Shown one piece after another: positions 63,105 to 64,000 of a stretch of DNA of 64,000 nt (its first letter is position 1; every line of letters starts with the position of its first letter). This DNA comes from Pelodera strongyloides (taxonomy: Eukaryota; Nematoda; Chromadorea; Rhabditida; Rhabditidae). The translations under genes and the position numbers were made by a program. Location of the stretch: positions 248,001 to 312,000 of the forward strand of contig JAANDG010000029.1 of assembly GCA_036852015.1 (NCBI GenBank). The letters run 5' to 3'. The notes beneath the pieces were generated by a model that was not told the DNA's origin, ran no database searches, and worked only from the letters and a program-made list of their open reading frames with translations.

Positions 63105-63968
63105 ATGGGACTACTCATCGTCAATATTAATTTTATTGTTATTTTTGGATTTTTGCAAGTCACAGGTACTGCGTTGGTTTCATTTCGATATGGCCCCATC
63201 TCAAAATGTTACAGTCACTACAATTTAACTGGCAATGTCTTTCTCTAGAATCTATGGTTGTCAACGCGTCAATGCCTTGTTGCCTGGAAAGTCTTGGACT
63301 GTCAACTTGTAATCGACTGATGAAGAAGGCTCCGTGGTTTAAGAAAAAGTGTAGAACGGACGCTGATTTTGCATTCATCCAGTGCTGTCATACGTGCAAG
63401 ACTGATATGCCGGTGAGCAGAAACAAGCATCCTTCATATTGATTTTACGTAATGTTCTTTAATGAGAGCAAACATTGCCCAATTTGTTCACAATAGGTTT
63501 ATTGGAGTAGGAAAAGGGAGGTTTCCGTCAACATCAATGATTACTTTATAACCGCAAGCTATTCAGAAACTCGGTGTTGAACTATTTTCAAAAGACAGCC
63601 GAAGTGAACAGTGTTATGATAGAAGAGGACACGATTTCTGCGCCAGATTTGTCAGGGTAACATATTAAAATTTAATCACCAATAGGGGTGTTTGTTTAAA
63701 GAAGTCAAGAGGCCATTTCTGTTTTGTGATCTTCCTAGTGATTTATACGTATACGGAAATTAACCCAGCGTTAAATGATATGATATCTTTTCACAAACTG
63801 TGTATAACCCATATATTTCAGAATAATGACAATCCGGATGGTCCCACACGCTGTTCGGGCACCTCGGCCGCATTTGCTTTCCGCGTTTGCAGAAGAAGTT
63901 GTGGCTTTTGTGAATCGGAGATCTATTTGAAGAAGAAAGTTGATGAACAATGTCCTTTGATAGGATAA
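63105..63968 (+). CDS. Small secreted ShKT-domain protein
   Basis: Exons in phase: 63105-63165, 63249-63412, 63497-63506, 63595-63656, 63822-63968; 147 residues. The first exon is a signal peptide (NINFIVIFGFLQVTG). Exon 2 has seven cysteines (MPCCLESLGLSTC, KKKC, QCCHTCK). Exons 4-5 carry a ShKT-type pattern: QCYDRRGHDFC, then TRCSGTSAAFAFRVCRRSCG and FC, with the family ending C..SCGFC. ShKT domains are very common in nematode secreted proteins, in cuticle, gland and excretory products, as disulfide modules or protease/channel ligands. The 10-nt exon 3 is inferred because it is the only choice that keeps phase; it restores WNSRSEQC. A TATAAAA box lies just upstream. Which ShKT subgroup it belongs to is unclear. 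Confidence 0.75.
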
Positions 63969-64000
63969 TATACCACATTTAGTACATTTAGTACCGACAC

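Overview
This window looks like nuclear DNA from a parasitic clade V (strongylid-like) nematode. Genes have many small exons and short to medium introns. Predicted starts sit a few bases after TTTCAG-type acceptors, as expected for spliced-leader trans-splicing. The gene content is nematode (a serpentine receptor, an FMRFamide-type GPCR, a ShKT protein, a SID-1/CHUP-1 family protein), and introns and spacers are full of MITEs and SINE-like copies. All gene models were built by hand from splice signals and reading phase; no alignment or search was run.

Layout. 1-4,400: two exons of a partial minus-strand gene, then a decayed Maverick/Polinton (broken DNA polymerase B on plus, adenain-like protease on minus) with a tRNA-like insertion inside the polymerase. 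6,862-14,365 (+): a secreted precursor with a furin-type RSKR site and a cysteine-rich C-terminus ending like an IL-17 fold. 17,419-18,298 (+): intron-containing histone H3.3. 19,440-20,970 (-): an srv-like chemoreceptor. 22,987-27,722 (+): a mitochondrial sideroflexin whose introns carry a 1.5-kb foldback transposon and two MITEs. 29,496-34,378 (+): a SID-1/CHUP-1 (SIDT) family membrane protein of about 787 residues. 35,821-41,089 (-): a signal-peptide, coiled-coil, single-pass membrane protein whose long tail has four 92-residue repeats and a one-base frameshift. 41,090-51,873: a gene-poor stretch. 51,874-54,577 (+): an FMRFamide-receptor-like GPCR with a tRNA-derived SINE in one intron. 55,412-62,184 (-): a large secreted DM13-domain protein. 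63,105-63,968 (+): a small secreted ShKT-domain protein behind a TATA box.

The genes do not form one pathway. Several act at the cell surface or in secretion: cytokine-like ligand, two GPCRs, SIDT channel or hydrolase, single-pass receptor-like protein, DM13 and ShKT proteins. The best candidates for something undescribed are the IL-17-like precursor with its alternative terminal exon and the repeat-tailed membrane protein. The transposon record is also rich: a Tc1-like foldback element with IR/DR architecture, several MITEs with TTAAAGGG-type ends, and at least two different tRNA-derived insertions.
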